Part shown: positions 1 through 6,132 of the stretch, in pieces
Position numbering within the stretch: the first letter of the stretch is position 1
Layout of the letters: each line of letters starts with the position of its first letter
Origin: Desulfobacca acetoxidans
Lineage (GTDB): Bacteria; Desulfobacterota; Desulfobaccia; Desulfobaccales; 0-14-0-80-60-11
Assembly: GCA_022736495.1 (NCBI GenBank)
Contig: DZCR01000168.1
Coordinates: 1-6,634 of the forward strand
DNA: 6,634 nt
Direction: 5' to 3'
Made by a program: the position numbers and the translations under genes
Notes under the pieces: generated by a model
The model's input: the letters and a program-made list of their open reading frames with translations, nothing else
Database searches by the model: none
Told to the model about the DNA's origin: nothing

Positions 1-73
1 GCCGAGACTCCTGTTTGGTCAAACCCAGCTGAGTTTGCAGGCGGGAGACCAATTTATCTTTGGTAAGAGCCAT
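1..73 (-). CDS. ihfA: Integration host factor alpha / HU-family DNA-binding protein, N-terminus only
   Basis: Read on the minus strand, the ATG at 73 opens a frame beginning MALTKDKLVSRL, followed by QTQLGLTKQESR at the window edge. This is the characteristic start of the IHF-alpha branch of the HU/IHF nucleoid proteins (known family: small DNA-bending dimers that bind the minor groove and assist recombination, replication and transcription). Only about 24 of the usual 95-100 residues are present, so the DNA-binding beta arms cannot be checked. The start is supported by a strong Shine-Dalgarno, AGAGGTG (complement of 78-84), 4 bases before the ATG. IHF-alpha is preferred over HU or IHF-beta because of the MALTK start, but so short a piece leaves some doubt. 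Confidence 0.8.
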   Translation of the reverse strand, partial: MALTKDKLVSRLQTQLGLTKQESR

Positions 74-111
74 GATTCACCTCTATCGGCACGGTTAGTT
101 GGGTCAGAGCT

Positions 112-126
112 AAATGGTAACCATTT
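112..126. promoter_or_regulatory. 15-bp palindrome, candidate operator at the ihfA-like promoter
   Basis: AAATGGTAACCATTT is a perfect inverted repeat of 7-base arms (AAATGGT / ACCATTT) around one central base. It lies just downstream of the proposed -10 box and covers the predicted transcription start of the leftward gene, a usual position for a repressor site. It is seen directly; the binding protein is unknown. Confidence 0.45.
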
Positions 127-129
127 GGG

Positions 130-158
130 AATATAACAGATTTACCAGGAAAAGATAA
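130..158 (-). promoter_or_regulatory. Possible sigma70-type promoter for the ihfA-like gene
   Basis: On the minus strand a -10 box TATATT (complement of 130-135, 5 of 6 to consensus) lies 17 bases after a weak -35 TTATCT (complement of 153-158, 3 of 6). Transcription would start near 123-124, giving a leader of about 50 bases before the ATG at 73. The -10 is good and the spacing ideal, but the -35 is poor, so this is a tentative call. Confidence 0.4.
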
Positions 159-194
159 CTCTCCTGAGCCTACTCACCTATCCTGAATGGAACA

Positions 195-401
195 TTGGTA
201 CCGGCTTCAGTGGCTGACATGGAGAAATATCTGAACTCCGGTCTCAATAAGGGCATCGGGCCTGTCATGGCCAAGCGAATCGTTAAGAAATTTGAGAAAG
301 AGGCCCTCTATCGCAGATACCTGAAATCATCCTCCCCACAAATGCCTGGTCCAGATATGCATATCAGATCGACAACTATTTTATATTACAAAGAAATATA
401 A
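195..401 (+). pseudogene. Remnant of a RecD2-type DNA helicase gene (helix-hairpin-helix piece)
   Basis: A 68-codon frame starting with TTG contains VPASVADMEKYLNSGL followed by NKGIGPVMAKRIVKKF (residues 2-33). This closely resembles the segment of RecD2/RecD-like ATP-dependent helicases that joins the N-terminal domain to the helix-hairpin-helix DNA-binding domain (typical pattern EKYLGSGLIKGIGPVxAKRIV). The similarity fades after about residue 36 (near 303), and the remaining 32 residues look like random translation. A stop at 165-167 precedes the frame and no helicase walker motifs follow, whereas intact RecD2 proteins are roughly 700-800 residues. No Shine-Dalgarno precedes the TTG. I infer a leftover of a deleted gene or of an ancient recombination, not a working small protein. 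Confidence 0.6.
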
Positions 402-545
402 GATCATGGCAAGCGTATTGAGGGAGGTTTCACCTCCTCGAGAGATAGCGCCAAAAACTTTCCCATCCCCCTGAAAGTTCGACCACCCTATCTTGCACCA
501 ACCCTCAAGGAGCCATTTGGGCAGTCGACAATTTTTGCAGACCCC
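402..545. other. Intergenic stretch without a recognisable gene
   Basis: No frame here looks coding on either strand. The only structure seen is a short inverted repeat, GGAGGT (423-428) and ACCTCC (432-437) around a 3-base loop, with no following T-run, so it is not a convincing terminator. The stretch is visibly richer in A and T than the operon that follows. Confidence 0.5.
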
Positions 546-574
546 TTGACAAATATAAACAGATGTTACATATT
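546..574 (+). promoter_or_regulatory. Promoter of the chrB operon
   Basis: A perfect -35 TTGACA (546-551) is followed after 17 bases by the -10-like CATATT (569-574, 4 of 6 to consensus). The predicted transcription start falls at about 580-582, that is at or next to the A of the chrB ATG (581). The mRNA may therefore be leaderless, which agrees with the absence of any Shine-Dalgarno before that ATG. Confidence 0.6.
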
Positions 575-589
575 TAACTCATGTCACAT
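563..589. promoter_or_regulatory. Two ATGTNACAT boxes, candidate operator of the chrB operon
   Basis: ATGTTACAT (563-571) and ATGTCACAT (581-589) are the same 9-base near-palindrome with 4-base arms, set 18 bases apart. The first overlaps the -10 box and the second overlaps the predicted start of transcription and the chrB start codon. ChrB proteins have been reported as regulators of their own operons in other bacteria, so autoregulation by ChrB is an obvious candidate. The repeats are seen; the regulator is inferred. Confidence 0.5.
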
Positions 590-1564
590 AATAACCCCAA
601 ATGGCTTCTCTTCTTCTACACGGTCCCGGCCAAGCCGGGGAACCTGCGGATGAAGGTATGGAGAAGGCTCCTCAAGCTGGGGGCGGCCTCCTTAAAGGGT
701 TCGGTCTATATCCTGCCCCATTCCGAGGATCATCTTGAAGTCTTGCACTGGCTGACGGGGGAAGTCGCCAATCTGGGAGGGGAGGCCGCCTTCGCCAAGG
801 TGGAGCGGATTGAAACCATGGGAGATGAGGAGATCGTGTCCCTGTTCCAGGTGCAGCGAGCCAATGACTACGCCCCCATTGCTGCGGCTTTGGAGGCCCT
901 GGAGGGGCAATTGAGCTCTCTGGAGCAACAGCAGGACCAGCAGGGACTTGAGAGGGTCAAGGGAAATTTCCAGAAGCTGTTCAAGAACCATCGGGGCGTT
1001 CAAGGCATTGATTTTTTCCATTGTCCCCAAGGGTCTGACCTTCAGGAACGGCTGGAACGATTTGAAGAGAGATTCACGCAGCTCACCGCTCACCCTCAGG
1101 CGGAGAGGCCGAAATCGGCAGGTCCCCGGAGCAAGGAAGACTACCGGGGCAGGGTATGGGTAACCCGCCGGAACCCCTTTGTGGACCGCATGGCCTCAGC
1201 CTGGCTTATCCGTCGATTCATTGACTCCCAGGCCCGGTTTGAGTTCCTGGAGACCGACCGGATGGTTGCCGCGGGTCTAAACGGCGTGTCGTTTGACGTG
1301 CCGGAGGGTGATTTTACCCATGAACAGGATCGCTGCACCTTCGAGGTGTTGCTGGACGCCTTCGGCCTGCGGGGGAAAGTCCTCCGGAAGATAGCCGAGG
1401 TGGTCCACGATCTGGACCTCAAAGACGGCAAGTTTGCCAATTCCCAGGCCAGCGGTGTGGAAACCATCTTGCTGGGCATTCGCAGGACAGTAAAAGACGA
1501 TTGCGAAGCCCTGGAGGAAGGCATCAAGACGTTTGAACGGCTCCATGCAGCCTTATCTAAATGA
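581..1564 (+). CDS. chrB: Chromate resistance protein ChrB (regulator/sensor), full length
   Basis: A 327-residue cytoplasmic protein of the ChrB family, which accompanies chromate efflux genes and is thought to sense chromate and regulate the operon. The N-terminal ChrB domain (about 8-95) shows the family pattern WLLFFYTVPAKPGN, VWRRLLKLGAASLKGSVY and LPHSEDHLE. A helical, glutamine- and glutamate-rich stretch (about 100-170) follows. The C-terminal ChrB domain (about 190-325) has VTRRNPFVDRMASAWLIRRF, FDVPEGDFTHEQDRCTFE and ASGVETILLGIR, with the conserved His/Cys pair H247 and C252. Length is typical or slightly long. An in-frame stop at 575-577 makes ATG 581 the first possible start, and conserved sequence begins by residue 8, so the start is secure despite the missing Shine-Dalgarno. 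It is the first gene of the operon; the next gene begins 20 bases after its stop. Confidence 0.92.
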   Translation: MSHNNPKWLLFFYTVPAKPGNLRMKVWRRLLKLGAASLKGSVYILPHSEDHLEVLHWLTGEVANLGGEAAFAKVERIETMGDEEIVSLFQVQRANDYAPIAAALEALEGQLSSLEQQQDQQGLERVKGNFQKLFKNHRGVQGIDFFHCPQGSDLQERLERFEERFTQLTAHPQAERPKSAGPRSKEDYRGRVWVTRRNPFVDRMASAWLIRRFIDSQARFEFLETDRMVAAGLNGVSFDVPEGDFTHEQDRCTFEVLLDAFGLRGKVLRKIAEVVHDLDLKDGKFANSQASGVETILLGIRRTVKDDCEALEEGIKTFERLHAALSK

Positions 1565-1584
1565 ATGATTGAAGGAGAAAAACA

Positions 1585-2139
1585 ATGAAAGATGTCTCCA
1601 TAATGGTGGCCCAACTTATGGCCGCCTCAGCCCGGACAGCTCCCAAGGCCGGGGGCAAGGATTTCCTGGAAATCGTGGTGGTCGAGGATGATACGGATCT
1701 GAAGAAGATCGCCCAGGCCATGAAGGACTATGCTCCCCGGAGCACCAACGAAGCGTATTGGCTCAGAGACGCGGCCAATATCGAGAACTCCCAGGCCCTG
1801 GTGCTTATCGGCTTGGCCAAACCGAATCTGGCGGGCTACGACTGCGGCGGCTGCGGGTTCTCCACCTGCAAAGAGTTTGAGCTAACCCGGCGGATGCAGG
1901 AAAAAGAGATGGGCTATACCGGCCCCCACTGCATCATGCGGATGATGGACATCGGCGTGGCCCTGTCCTCCGCGGCTAAGACCGCCTCGCTCCTGAACGT
2001 CGACAACCGGGTGCAGCAGCGGGTAGCCGCTGCAGCCCGGGCCCTGGGTTACATTAAGGCGGAAGTGGCGATGGGCATACCGGTGAACATCAGCGGCAAG
2101 AGCATCTACTATGATAGGCCCACTGCGGCTAAACACTAA
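1585..2139 (+). CDS. DUF2148 ferredoxin-domain protein (four-cysteine Fe-S protein)
   Basis: A 184-residue protein of the DUF2148 type (uncharacterised proteins with a ferredoxin-like domain). Four cysteines, C87-x2-C90-x4-C95 in YDCGGCGFSTCKEFE and C116 in GPHCIMRM, form a plausible ligand set for one [4Fe-4S] cluster. No signal peptide or membrane segment is seen, so a cytoplasmic protein is expected. The start has a good Shine-Dalgarno, AAGGAG (1572-1577), 7 bases before the ATG. It lies between chrB and the MFS gene with short gaps (20 and 18 bases), which implies co-transcription. The family's reaction is not established. An electron-transfer role, perhaps in reducing the toxic oxyanion or in redox sensing, is inferred only from the cluster motif and the neighbours. 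Confidence 0.85.
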   Translation: MKDVSIMVAQLMAASARTAPKAGGKDFLEIVVVEDDTDLKKIAQAMKDYAPRSTNEAYWLRDAANIENSQALVLIGLAKPNLAGYDCGGCGFSTCKEFELTRRMQEKEMGYTGPHCIMRMMDIGVALSSAAKTASLLNVDNRVQQRVAAAARALGYIKAEVAMGIPVNISGKSIYYDRPTAAKH

Positions 2140-2157
2140 GATGATTTGAGAACTACC

Positions 2158-3387
2158 ATGGCACTGCTGAATCAGTATAATTCTCTGTGCGCTGTGGGGT
2201 TCCTGGCCCGGTTTTCCTACGCCCTGGCCCGGACTCCAGTGCTCCCCTTGTTCGCCCTCTATTTGGGAGCCGGCCCCGAGGCCATCGGCTTGGTCGTAGG
2301 CATTTCCACGGTCACCGGTGTCTTTTTCAAGCTGCCCGCGGGCGCAGTCTCCGACCTCATCGGCCGCAAGAAGACGTTGCTGGCGGGCCTGGTGGTCTTC
2401 GCGGTCATCCCCTTCACCTACCTTCTGGTGAGTAACTATCAGCTTCTCATCCTAATCCGGTTCCTGCACGGCTTCGCCACCGCCATCTATGGGCCGGTGG
2501 CCATGGCGGTGGTGATGGACGCCGCAGGGGGCAGAAAAGGCGAGATGCTCTCCTGGTTTTCCTCGGTCACCATCATCGGTAACCTGGTAGGGGCACCGGT
2601 GGGCGGGTTTATCCTCTATCGCCTGGCCACCGGCTCCCCGGCGCTCTTTGATTTCCAGGTGGTTTACCTGGTAAGCGGGGTAGCTGGTTTTCTCTCCCTG
2701 GCCCTGGCCCTGATGGTCTTGCGGGGCAAAGAGACCGTGGAACGGAGCAAAGGTCTGAAGGAAGCCCTGCGCCGGTTCGCCTCCGGCATTAAAGAAGTGC
2801 TGAGCGACCGGCGGGTGGTAGCCACCTCTGCCATGGAGGGTCTACAAGACCTGACGGTAGGCGCTCTGGAAGCCTTCCTGCCCATCTATGCCGTGAAGGT
2901 AGCGGGGTTGAACGAGTTTCAGGCGGGTCTTCTCTGGGGGGTGCAGGTCTTGGTGACCATCCTTTCTAAACCCCTTATGGGCCGGATTTCCGACCACTAC
3001 GGACGCCGCCCCCTGATCAATGGGGGCATGGTCCTGTGCGCCCTGTCTTTCGGGGCCATCCCCTTGCTGCACAATTTTTACCCACTCCTGATCACCGCAA
3101 CGTTCTTCGGGCTGGGCGAGGCCCTGGTGACTTCGTCGTCCGCGGCTCTGGTGGCGGATATCTGCCAGCAGCGGCACTTCGGCACCGCCATGGGCACCTT
3201 CGGCACCATCTTCGACGTGGGGCACGCCGCGGGGCCCATCGTCGCCGGGCTGCTTCTGGCCCGGATGGATTATCTCCCGGCCTTTTGGATCATGGGAGCC
3301 GTCCTGCTGGCGTCCATCCCGGTTTTTCTGCTGACGGTGACCCATGAGGGCCGGGTTGAACCGGCGGAAGCGCCGAAGATTGTTTGA
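2158..3387 (+). CDS. Major facilitator superfamily transporter (multidrug/metabolite efflux type)
   Basis: A 409-residue inner-membrane protein with the hydrophobic pattern of about twelve membrane segments in two halves. The MFS signature loop occurs twice: GAVSDLIGRKK (62-72, between segments 2 and 3) and GRISDHYGRRP (275-285, between 8 and 9). The duplicate loop in the second half and RFLHGFATAIYGPVAMAVVM (101-120) resemble drug-proton antiporters. A charged loop (about 190-222) links the halves. ATG 2158 is chosen, with a weak GAG 7 bases upstream; an in-frame TTG at 2146 would add MRTT at the front. The gene sits where a chrA chromate transporter is often found in chr operons, so export of chromate or a related compound is a reasonable guess. 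The sequence alone does not give the substrate, and this is not the ChrA family. Confidence 0.88.
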   Translation: MALLNQYNSLCAVGFLARFSYALARTPVLPLFALYLGAGPEAIGLVVGISTVTGVFFKLPAGAVSDLIGRKKTLLAGLVVFAVIPFTYLLVSNYQLLILIRFLHGFATAIYGPVAMAVVMDAAGGRKGEMLSWFSSVTIIGNLVGAPVGGFILYRLATGSPALFDFQVVYLVSGVAGFLSLALALMVLRGKETVERSKGLKEALRRFASGIKEVLSDRRVVATSAMEGLQDLTVGALEAFLPIYAVKVAGLNEFQAGLLWGVQVLVTILSKPLMGRISDHYGRRPLINGGMVLCALSFGAIPLLHNFYPLLITATFFGLGEALVTSSSAALVADICQQRHFGTAMGTFGTIFDVGHAAGPIVAGLLLARMDYLPAFWIMGAVLLASIPVFLLTVTHEGRVEPAEAPKIV

Positions 3388-3410
3388 ATAAATGAAATAA
3401 GGGGAACGCC

Positions 3411-5150
3411 ATGGCCATCCGGGATCTTTTTTCGAAGAAGCAAGTCTGCCACTTCCTGGTCACCGATGAAGGGGAGATTGCGAAAAAATACAATCATTTT
3501 ATGGAGTTTCTCGCTAACAACCGGGCCGCGCTGGGGATCATCCCGGAGTTGGAGCAGCTCTATTATGGGAGCGGCCCCTTCACCATGGCCAGGGTGGAAG
3601 ATCAATACGGCAAGCTGGCGGCGGCCACCGGCAAGTTGGTGGAGGCCTTGAATGGCCTGGCGCCGGGGAAGTATGCGGAACTTTTCCGGGTCTCTGACGG
3701 CATCGCTCAGAATATCGCACCCATTTTTGCCTCGGAGCCTCCCCCGCCAGTGGGGGAACTGGTTCTCCCCCTGGAGGTCCTGAGCCATGACATGGTGAAA
3801 GTCGCCGGCAGCAAGGCCACCAATCTGGCCATTATCCATAAATATCTGGATGCGCCCATCCCCCCGGGTTTCGTGATTACGGCCGGGGCCCTGGAGCTCT
3901 TTCTCCAAGAAACCGGCCTGGCCAAACCCGTGGCGGAGCTGTTGGAGGGGCTCTCCCTCGATAATCTGGAGGACCTGGAAAAAAAGAGCCAGGCGCAGGT
4001 ACCGGCCGCCCTGGCAGGGGAGATTTTGAAGGCTTACCTGGAACTGGAAGCCAAGACGCACCCGCAGGTGCGCCTGGCCAGGCGCAGCAGCGCCGTGGGG
4101 GAGGACACCGAGGCCTCCTTTGCCGGGCAGTACGCCACCGAACTGAACGTCACCCGGGACAACCTCCTGGAAGCGTATAAGGCGGTGCTGGCCAGCAAGT
4201 ATTCTCCCCGGGCCATCTCCTACCGTTTGCGCTACGGGTTGGAGGACCGGGACACCCACATATGCGTGGCCGGGATCGTCATGATCGACTCCCGGGCCAG
4301 CGGCGTGCTCTATACGGTGGATCCCTCCCGCCCCGACTCGAACCTGCTCAAGATCAACTCCATCTGGGGTCTGGGGGAACACCTGGTGAGCGGCGAGGCG
4401 TCGCCGGATGAGTTTTACGTGGACAAGAAAACCGGGAGCATAGTGCAACGGGGCATCGGCAGGAAAGCGGAACGCCTGGTCAATATGGAAGAGGGCGGCA
4501 CGCAGCTGGAAGCTGTGCCAACAGGGGAGCAGGAACTCCAGTCCCTGGACGACGGCACGGTCCTGGTCCTGGCTCGGTATGGCTTGCGGATGGAAGAATA
4601 CTACCAGGGTCCCCAGGACGTGGAATGGGCCGTGGACCGGCAAGGAAACCTCTATTTTCTACAATCTCGGCCCCTGGGGCTGATTCAAGGCAAACCCGAA
4701 CCGGAGGTGTTGCCCCAGGATTTTCCCGATCACCCGGTCCTGCTCACCGGGGGCCAGGCCGCGTCCCCCGGCATCGCGGTAGGACAGGTCTATCTGGCCG
4801 AGGGGGACCCATCCCGCCCCCTGCCGGACGACGCCATTCTGGTGGCCCGCACCGCCTCCCCCGATCACGCCCGTCTCATGGGGAAGATTAAGGGAATCAT
4901 CACCGACATCGGCAGCGTTACCAGCCATCTGGCCTCCGTGGCCCGGGAGTTCGGGGTGCCGGCCTTGTTCGACGCCGGCCAGGCCACCGCGAGGGCGCCA
5001 CCCTGGTGGCTTTCCCTGGGCCTCGGAGTCAAAGATCATCCGGGTTGGTTTCTCGATCCGTCCTCCATAGGCACAGATTTTCTCATCCACCCAATCCATG
5101 GCGCGATGGAGCAGCGTTTCCCATTTATCCCGGTCCCGCTCTCCCCATGA
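3411..5150 (+). CDS. PEP synthase-like protein (ATP-grasp plus swivelling His domain), 3' end lost
   Basis: Related to phosphoenolpyruvate synthase/pyruvate phosphate dikinase, enzymes that move phosphate from ATP to a catalytic His and on to an acceptor. Residues 1-115 are a helical extension of unknown function. The ATP-grasp (PPDK N) domain spans about 120-425: KVAGSKATNLA, RRSSAVGEDTEASFAGQ (224-240), SGVLYTVDPSRPD, WGLGEHLVSGEASPDEF and DVEWAVDRQGNLYFLQSRP (403-421). The His domain (about 445-527) carries TDIGSVTSHLASVARE with likely catalytic H506. Native sequence ends at about residue 527 (4991). The last 52 codons read across a junction into the antisense of the DUF3987 gene, so the PEP/pyruvate barrel of the roughly 790-870-residue enzymes is absent. 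Past the junction, the -1 frame reads EGATLVA (4991-5011), which may be native and shifted. The Shine-Dalgarno AAGGGG (3399-3404) supports the start. As it stands the protein could at best autophosphorylate. Confidence 0.82.
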   Translation: MAIRDLFSKKQVCHFLVTDEGEIAKKYNHFMEFLANNRAALGIIPELEQLYYGSGPFTMARVEDQYGKLAAATGKLVEALNGLAPGKYAELFRVSDGIAQNIAPIFASEPPPPVGELVLPLEVLSHDMVKVAGSKATNLAIIHKYLDAPIPPGFVITAGALELFLQETGLAKPVAELLEGLSLDNLEDLEKKSQAQVPAALAGEILKAYLELEAKTHPQVRLARRSSAVGEDTEASFAGQYATELNVTRDNLLEAYKAVLASKYSPRAISYRLRYGLEDRDTHICVAGIVMIDSRASGVLYTVDPSRPDSNLLKINSIWGLGEHLVSGEASPDEFYVDKKTGSIVQRGIGRKAERLVNMEEGGTQLEAVPTGEQELQSLDDGTVLVLARYGLRMEEYYQGPQDVEWAVDRQGNLYFLQSRPLGLIQGKPEPEVLPQDFPDHPVLLTGGQAASPGIAVGQVYLAEGDPSRPLPDDAILVARTASPDHARLMGKIKGIITDIGSVTSHLASVAREFGVPALFDAGQATARAPPWWLSLGLGVKDHPGWFLDPSSIGTDFLIHPIHGAMEQRFPFIPVPLSP

Positions 5151-6122
5151 TTCTGGGGTAAGATCGTGGTAAGTTGGTGGCTCGCAGGTTGCCAGGAACC
5201 GAAAAAAGGTGCCGTCAGAAAGGTACAGCCCATCCTCTCCCCCAAAGAAAGTCTTAAAAACCTTGGGCTGGACTCCCCCAAAAATAGATACCCGAGCTCC
5301 ACTGATGTAAACGGACCTGCCGACGCGTACAATCCTGGCGGGATTTCCGTCATAGAGGCATAACCATGCTTCCCGGTCGGTGCCTTTGGCTTTGTACTGA
5401 TTCTGCCCGCTGAGAAAGGCGCTGATTTCATCCTGGATCACTACAAGTCCACCGTGCGGGGAGGTCACCAGGTCATCTCTCAGTCCCTCAAGCGTCAAGT
5501 CCGACACGAAGTATCCCCTGGGAGGTGGGGGGAGTGGTTGTTGGTCCCGCTCTTTCCGAGACAAACAGTTATAGGCAGCCATTGCTTCCCGGTATTGTTT
5601 TTCTACCCTTTGCTGCGCTTCGTTGAGGGGTCGGGCCATCAAGCGTACCGGCGGGGTCTTGCCATCCCCTGATTCCCGAATATCCAAATGCCAAACGATT
5701 AAAGGAGCCTCCCATCCTTCCTTGGGTGAGACCGCCAGTGCCCTTCCTGTGATAGAACCTACCAGGCAAAAGGCCGCCCCTGGGAGAGCGTATGGAGAGG
5801 TGGCGCAAGCCCTGCCCAGTTTTTGGAGACTTTCAGCAATGTCGCCGGGCAGCACTTCCCAGGGGAAAGGAATTCGCGGGTACAGTTGGCCAGCAAACTC
5901 CCAGCCGGTAGCAGGGGGGAGAGACGTGTCAAAGGCGGCCTTTTCCTCTGCAATTTTTTCCCGGACCTTTTCCTGGATCGCCCCAATCTGGGTATTTTCT
6001 GAAATAGTTTCCGCGATGCTCACGGCCGCCCCCGACCCGGGTCCAGGGAAAAGCAAGCCGCCCTCTTGCGAACTATTCTCAATTGGGTTATCATAGTTGT
6101 TAACCTCAGATTTCCAATTCAT
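4659..6122 (-). CDS. DUF3987 (YfjI-type) primase/helicase-like protein of a mobile element, 3' end lost
   Basis: The open frame is 487 codons, but only about residues 1-369 (6122 down to 5016) are native. Beyond that it translates the antisense of the PEP-synthase-like gene. A disordered, charged N-terminus (1-75) precedes the DUF3987 start pattern PRIPFPWEVLPGDIAESL (82-99). IRESGDGKTPP (148-158) stands where the P-loop is expected, but lacks the usual first glycine of GxxxxGKT. GGLVVIQDEISAFL (224-237) is a good Walker B-like strand with DE, followed by DREAWLCLYDGNPARIVRVG. DUF3987 proteins are typical of prophages, plasmids and integrative elements beside primase-like genes and are thought to act in replication; their exact activity is poorly known. 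The start is ATG 6122 with GGTGGAG immediately upstream, in the same direction as the HTH gene before it. The lost C-terminus suggests a non-functional copy. Confidence 0.75.
   Translation of the reverse strand: MNWKSEVNNYDNPIENSSQEGGLLFPGPGSGAAVSIAETISENTQIGAIQEKVREKIAEEKAAFDTSLPPATGWEFAGQLYPRIPFPWEVLPGDIAESLQKLGRACATSPYALPGAAFCLVGSITGRALAVSPKEGWEAPLIVWHLDIRESGDGKTPPVRLMARPLNEAQQRVEKQYREAMAAYNCLSRKERDQQPLPPPPRGYFVSDLTLEGLRDDLVTSPHGGLVVIQDEISAFLSGQNQYKAKGTDREAWLCLYDGNPARIVRVGRSVYISGARVSIFGGVQPKVFKTFFGGEDGLYLSDGTFFRFLATCEPPTYHDLTPESWGERDRDKWETLLHRAMDWVDEKICAYGGRIEKPTRMIFDSEAQGKPPGWRPRGGLAGVEQGRHPELPGHGGQMAGNAADVGDDSLNLPHETGVIGGGGAGHQNGVVRQGAGWVPLGQIDLSYRDAGGRGLAPGEQDRVIGKILGQHLRFGFALNQPQGPRL
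4991..5017. other. Breakpoint joining the chr operon to mobile-element DNA, with an inverted repeat
   Basis: Rightward PEP-synthase-like similarity stops between 4991 and about 5011, and leftward DUF3987 similarity stops at about 5013-5016. The two genes therefore meet tail to tail, both truncated. Across the join lies an interrupted inverted repeat: AGGG (4992-4995), GCCACC (4997-5002), CT, GGTGGC (5005-5010), CCCT (5014-5017). GCCACC also occurs at 4983-4988. No integrase gene or flanking duplication is visible in the window. Confidence 0.6.
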
Positions 6123-6132
6123 TCTCCACCAG

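Noticed and set aside
195..401. RecD2-like frame as a functional small protein
   Set aside because: It has a TTG start without a ribosome-binding site, and sequence resembling the family covers only about half of it.
421..438. GGAGGT/ACCTCC hairpin, including CACCTCCT identical to the anti-Shine-Dalgarno core of 16S rRNA
   Set aside because: The stem is only 6 bp with a 3-base loop, there is no T-run and no gene ends just before it. The match to the rRNA tail is too short to mean an rRNA fragment.
1141..1614. Minus-strand open frame opposite the end of chrB
   Set aside because: It is Ser/Arg-rich low-complexity translation with no domain, and the plus strand carries the conserved ChrB C-terminal domain.
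2146..2157. TTG at 2146 as the MFS start
   Set aside because: It adds only MRTT, has no better ribosome-binding site than ATG 2158, and TTG is the rarer start; kept as an alternative.
3270..4643. Long minus-strand open frame of 457 codons opposite the MFS and PEP-synthase-like genes
   Set aside because: Its translation is rich in His, Gln and Gly with no recognisable motif, and it lies antisense to two genes with clear family motifs. It is a codon-bias shadow.
4659..5012. Last ~118 codons of the DUF3987 open frame as a real C-terminal domain
   Set aside because: They are the exact antisense of the His domain and nearby part of the PEP-synthase-like gene, whose motifs are clear on the plus strand.
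5013..5150. Last codons of the PEP-synthase-like frame as a native C-terminus
   Set aside because: They are antisense to DUF3987 residues RIEKPTRMIFDSEAQ and the preceding residues, which fit that family.
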